From: Planctomycetota bacterium
Lineage (GTDB): Bacteria > Planctomycetota > UBA1135 > GCA-002686595
NCBI GenBank assembly: GCA_002686265.1
Contig: NZBA01000020.1
Location: 1-64,000 of the forward strand
Direction of reading: 5' to 3'
Length of the DNA: 64,000 nucleotides
Part shown: positions 61,127 through 64,000 of the stretch, in pieces
Position numbering within the stretch: position 1 is the first letter of the stretch
Layout: each line of letters starts with the position of its first letter
The notes under the pieces: generated by a model
The model's input: only the letters and a program-made list of their open reading frames with translations
Databases searched by the model: none
What the model was told of the DNA's origin: nothing
Translations under genes and position numbers: made by a program

Positions 61127-63497
61127 GCATCGGGCTTCCGGTGACCGCCAGGACGGACTCGGGGACGACGAAGGCCTCGGTCGGCTCCTGGGCGGGCTTG
61201 AGGTGGAACCAGCGCGTCACCATGAACCAGACCAGGGGGACGACCCCGCCGAGGATGAACACGATCACGCCGATGCCGCGCAGCCAGGTGAAGAGCTGGA
61301 AGGACGATCCCTGTATGTACTCCTGGGAGCGCGCGAAGGCGTAGCCGCCCTCGCTCATGGCCTTGATCAGCTGGTCGAGGCCGACCGGGAAGAGGTCGAG
61401 CACGACCATCAGGGCCAGGCCGAGGTTGAGGGAGATGAAGACCGTGCCCAGGAGTTTCTCGTTCCAGTGCGCGCGGTCGATATTCCAGCGCGCGCAGAAG
61501 ATCATCGCGCACACTCCGAGGTTGCCGTAGACGCCCATCAGTGCCGCATGGCCGTGGTTGACCGTCAGGTAGGTGCCGTGCTCGTAGTAGCTCACGATCG
61601 GGAGGTTGATCGAGAAGCCGAGGACTCCCGCGCCGAAGAAGTTCCAGAAGTTCACGGCGACCAGGAACAGGAACGCCATCCCCAGGCCGAAGGTCGCGTC
61701 GGCGCCACCCTTCTCACGGAGCCGGCTGAGGGCGCTCTGAGGCATGTTTCGAAAGCGCCAGGCGCCGATCGTCAGGAGCACCAGCGGCGCGATTTGCAGG
61801 CTGGAGAGGACGCCGCCCAGGGCGACCGTCTCGATCGACTTCGCGTTCCAGTAGAAGTTGTGGCTGATGCCGACCAGGCCGCTGCCCAAGAAGAGCAGGG
61901 CGCCGAGGTACACGACGCGTGCGGCGATCAGGTGGCTCACGAACCCCATCAGGTAGAGGAAGTAGGCCACGATGATGGTCGTGAAGAGCTCGAAGAACGC
62001 CTCTACCCACATGTGGACCGTGCACCAGCGCCAGAAGTCGGCGATCACGAAGTTCGTGTCGGGCCGCGCCACGAAGGACGCCGTGAACATCAGGATGATC
62101 CCGGCGATCGAGTACACCATCCAGTTCGGCAGGGACCAGGATTGCTTCTGTCTGAGGGCCGGCATCAGGCCGCGGGTGACGATCACCAGCCACAGGATGA
62201 AGGACCAGAACAGGGCGTGGTGGTACGCCCGTCCCATGGTCATGTACTCCCAGCCCTGCAAGCCGAACCAGCGCGTCGCCTGGTCGCTGAGGACGCCCCA
62301 GATGCCGAGCGGGACACCGATGGCGACGCCGCCGGCCACGAAGATGAGCAGCCAGAAGAGCACCTGGATCGAGGCCAGCTGCCCCTTGGGCTCGGGGCGG
62401 CAGATCAACGGCAGCACCCAGATCGTGGCCGCGAACCAGCAGACAGCGATCCACAGAATCGAAATCTGCGAGTGCCAGGTGCGCGAGATCGTGACCGGGA
62501 GAACGCCATCCAGGTCGAGGCCGAGGCTCGCGAAGAAGCCGACGAAATCGCCGAGCGCGAGCAGCCCCGCGGTGACTTGGACGAGGAAGAGAATCGCCGC
62601 CACGGCGAAGAACTTGTAGGTCGCCCGCTGCGTGTGCGTCGGGCGGAACTCGTCCACGCGCACCGAGGTGGCGAGAGGCGGGAACTGGGACTCCTGCTCC
62701 TCCATGATCGCCACGGTGTTGAGCTTGCCGTAGTAGTAGAACAGCACGCCGATCGTCAGGATCACGACCAGCACTCCGATCACGCTCCACAGTACCAGCC
62801 CTCCGTGGGGCGTGTTCCCAGCGAGCGGATCGTAGGGCCAGTTGTGGGTGAAGCTGTAGGGCTCTCCGGGACGCTCGGCCGCGCACAGCCAGCCTCCCCA
62901 GAAGAAGAAGCTCGAGATGGCGTGGATGTCCTCGGGGGCGGTGATGTAGCCCTCGGGCGAGAAGGCCTCGTCGCCGACCAGCTCCCCGCCGGAGCCGAAC
63001 ATCTCGCCGTAGTACTGCACCAGACGCGCGTATGCGAACTGCTGCGCCGCGTTCACCGTGACCGTGTTCGTCGTCGGATCGTAGCGGTTCTCCTTCAACT
63101 CGACCTGAACGCGGGCGCGGACCTGGCTCTCCACGAGGTTCCGCTCGCGTTCTGGGAGAGCTTCAAGTCCTTCCTCCCGCGCGAGGTAGTACTCGTTCAT
63201 CCACTCCGCCGTGAGGTGCAGGGCCTGGGCCGTGTAATCGGGCCCGCGCAGACCTCCGTCGCCGAGGAAGCTCCCGTAGTCCATCAGGCCGCGCCGCAGG
63301 AAGACCTGCTGACCGTCGGTGATGTCGGGGCTCTCGAACAGCAGCGCCCCCGACTCCGAGCGGAACTCGGCCAGGGGAGGAGCTCCCGAGTAGCTCTTGG
63401 CGCCGATGTAGCCGACCACCGCGATGCTGACGGTGAAGATGATCACGAAGATCTTCCACCAGTGCTTGCGCCGATCGATGACCTTGAGGATGTCCAT
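61083..63497 (-). CDS. norB: Quinol-dependent nitric oxide reductase (qNor-type NorB)
   Basis: An 804-residue heme-copper oxidase superfamily protein starting at ATG 63497; longer in-frame starts exist upstream. It has an N-terminal anchor, a periplasmic cytochrome c-like but heme-free domain (about 40-225), then about 13 helices. His ligands appear in TISRTWHSQISILW, WCTVHMWVEAFFELF (FeB His and Glu), GISHNFYW and VNHGHAALMGVYG. The fused N-terminal domain and length fit qNor rather than cNor. It reduces 2 NO to N2O using quinol. It is divergent from an XRE-type regulator at 63664, which may control it. The downstream ferredoxin-like gene overlaps its end. Confidence 0.92.
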   Translation of the reverse strand: MDILKVIDRRKHWWKIFVIIFTVSIAVVGYIGAKSYSGAPPLAEFRSESGALLFESPDITDGQQVFLRRGLMDYGSFLGDGGLRGPDYTAQALHLTAEWMNEYYLAREEGLEALPERERNLVESQVRARVQVELKENRYDPTTNTVTVNAAQQFAYARLVQYYGEMFGSGGELVGDEAFSPEGYITAPEDIHAISSFFFWGGWLCAAERPGEPYSFTHNWPYDPLAGNTPHGGLVLWSVIGVLVVILTIGVLFYYYGKLNTVAIMEEQESQFPPLATSVRVDEFRPTHTQRATYKFFAVAAILFLVQVTAGLLALGDFVGFFASLGLDLDGVLPVTISRTWHSQISILWIAVCWFAATIWVLPLICRPEPKGQLASIQVLFWLLIFVAGGVAIGVPLGIWGVLSDQATRWFGLQGWEYMTMGRAYHHALFWSFILWLVIVTRGLMPALRQKQSWSLPNWMVYSIAGIILMFTASFVARPDTNFVIADFWRWCTVHMWVEAFFELFTTIIVAYFLYLMGFVSHLIAARVVYLGALLFLGSGLVGISHNFYWNAKSIETVALGGVLSSLQIAPLVLLTIGAWRFRNMPQSALSRLREKGGADATFGLGMAFLFLVAVNFWNFFGAGVLGFSINLPIVSYYEHGTYLTVNHGHAALMGVYGNLGVCAMIFCARWNIDRAHWNEKLLGTVFISLNLGLALMVVLDLFPVGLDQLIKAMSEGGYAFARSQEYIQGSSFQLFTWLRGIGVIVFILGGVVPLVWFMVTRWFHLKPAQEPTEAFVVPESVLAVTGSPMRDDLGGSESGLGQV

Positions 63498-63514
63498 GGG
63501 GTTCGCTGGGGTGT

Positions 63515-63535
63515 GAGAGAGAGAGAGGGGGGGGG
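63515..63535. repeat. (GA)6-G9 purine tract in the norB leader
   Basis: Six GA dinucleotides (63515-63526) followed by nine G (63527-63535) lie 18-38 bases upstream of the norB ATG. On the norB strand this is a C9(TC)6 tract. Such tracts are prone to length change. Confidence 0.85.
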
Positions 63536-63636
63536 TCGTCCTATCAATCGACGCGGAGGTCGTGAGATGTGAGAAGTTACCATAAACAGCATCTTTGTCA
63601 TCCTGTGGGCGTATCAGATTCGATAATCTCGACCCT

Positions 63637-63643
63637 GAGGAGG
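63637..63643 (+). promoter_or_regulatory. Strong Shine-Dalgarno GAGGAGG before the XRE regulator
   Basis: It is 20 bases before the ATG at 63664, too far for normal initiation. Five bases after it an in-frame ACG (63649) would add five residues. The real start is therefore uncertain. Confidence 0.4.
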
Positions 63644-63663
63644 TCCCCACGTCGGACTTCGCC

Positions 63664-64000
63664 ATGACCATCGGGAAGGCCCTCAAACGCATTCGCCGGG
63701 AGCGCAAGCTGACCCAGGCCCAGGTCGCCCGGGATGCCGGGATCCCCGGCTCCTACCTCTCGCGTATCGAGAACGATCGCATCCAGCCCACGACGGGCAC
63801 TCTCTCCCGCGTCTCGGCTGCTCTCAGCGTGCCGCTCTCGCGGATCTTCGCCCTCGAGGAGCAGGCCGGGCGGCCCGTCATCCCGCACTGCCCGGTGAGT
63901 ACCAGCGGCCGCTGCATTGGCGACCTGGTCCGCTCTCTGAAGGCCGCCCCTCCGTCGGCTGAGGAGCTCACCTACGGCTCCGAGGACCTGCGCACCCTAC
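63664..64000 (+). CDS. XRE family transcriptional regulator (partial, runs off the window)
   Basis: An open frame with no stop to the window end (112 codons). The N-terminal helix-turn-helix of the XRE/lambda-repressor type is clear: IGKALKRIRRERKLTQAQVAR, DAGIPGSYLSRIENDRIQPTTGTL and LSRVSAALSVPLSRIFALEE. The part after residue ~70 includes cysteines (HCPVSTSGRCIGDLV) and could be a sensor segment. It is divergent from norB with a ~166-base shared region, so it could sense NO or redox state and control norB; this is inference. ATG 63664 is used, although the best Shine-Dalgarno sits further upstream. Confidence 0.8.
   Translation, partial: MTIGKALKRIRRERKLTQAQVARDAGIPGSYLSRIENDRIQPTTGTLSRVSAALSVPLSRIFALEEQAGRPVIPHCPVSTSGRCIGDLVRSLKAAPPSAEELTYGSEDLRTL

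Noticed and set aside
61005-63572. 855-codon open frame antisense to norB
   Set aside because: Charged, low-complexity translation with no domain; it mirrors the membrane protein gene on the other strand, as expected at this GC content.
63570-63600. NsrR/FNR-like half-site near AAGATGCTG in the norB leader
   Set aside because: Only a partial match to one half-site, with no symmetric partner at the right spacing.
1-64000. tRNA, rRNA, IS elements, att sites, CRISPR arrays
   Set aside because: Looked for cloverleaf-like, transposase, terminal inverted repeat and spaced-repeat patterns by eye and found none I could support; a covariance-model or repeat search would be decisive.

Overview
The window is very GC-rich, almost fully coding, and carries no rRNA, tRNA, CRISPR or insertion-sequence signature that I can see. 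The gene content points to a member of the Planctomycetota, probably a lineage near the Poly30-type marine planctomycetes. The markers are two giant beta-propeller/HEAT/cytochrome c proteins, DUF1501 and DUF1800 families, ThuA-DUF1080 and Gfo/Idh/MocA sugar enzymes, a CRTAC1 (VCBS/ASPIC) protein, a sulfatase-clan hydrolase, and three secreted proteins sharing one C-terminal module ending in a W/F-Y/F-R-D-P ... F-x-L-S motif. The taxonomic call is inference from gene content only.

Layout. 0.2-15 kb holds carbohydrate-related genes: a clan GH-A-like glycosidase, a sugar isomerase/epimerase, a Gfo/Idh/MocA oxidoreductase, two propeller-cytochrome c proteins, ThuA-DUF1080, a sialate O-acetylesterase-like protein, a decayed DUF1501 gene, and one secreted RTX-like protein. 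15-28 kb holds two head-to-head catabolic groups. The leftward five-gene operon encodes an isomerase-flavin oxidoreductase fusion, an Nramp-like carrier, a DUF993 aldolase-like protein, a zinc metallopeptidase and an ATP-grasp ligase. The rightward operon encodes an NAD-dependent epimerase, a DapA-family protein and an unknown protein. It runs into an enolase-superfamily/second Nramp-like pair on the other strand. Together they look like a pathway for an unidentified sugar acid or polyol.

28-33 kb carries a GH99-like (DUF5010) protein, a BadF-type sugar kinase and a Sco/cytochrome c lipoprotein pair. 33-40 kb carries a frame-disrupted carboxypeptidase-regulatory-like protein, then a tightly coupled trio: a CRTAC1 lipoprotein, a B12-binding radical SAM enzyme with a PqqD-like C-terminus, and a 60-residue peptide whose start codon overlaps the enzyme's stop codon. 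This trio is the best candidate in the window for an undescribed system, a RiPP-like peptide modification pathway. 40-46 kb holds a sulfatase-clan lipoprotein, a SMUG1-type uracil-DNA glycosylase, a zinc-ribbon membrane protein and a McrB-like AAA protein with a degenerate Walker A. 46-64 kb holds two more secreted proteins with the shared module, a GNAT and a B3/4-domain protein, Pcm, a PLP phospho-lyase/hydroxylysine-kinase-like pair, a methyltransferase, a HACL2-like TPP enzyme, a DUF1800-DUF1501 pair, an atypical ferredoxin, a quinol-type nitric oxide reductase, and the start of a divergent XRE regulator.

Start/stop overlaps (ATGA, GTGA, TTGA) are frequent and mark translational coupling inside the operons. 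Many starts are GTG or TTG, so several N-termini given here differ from the longest open frame.
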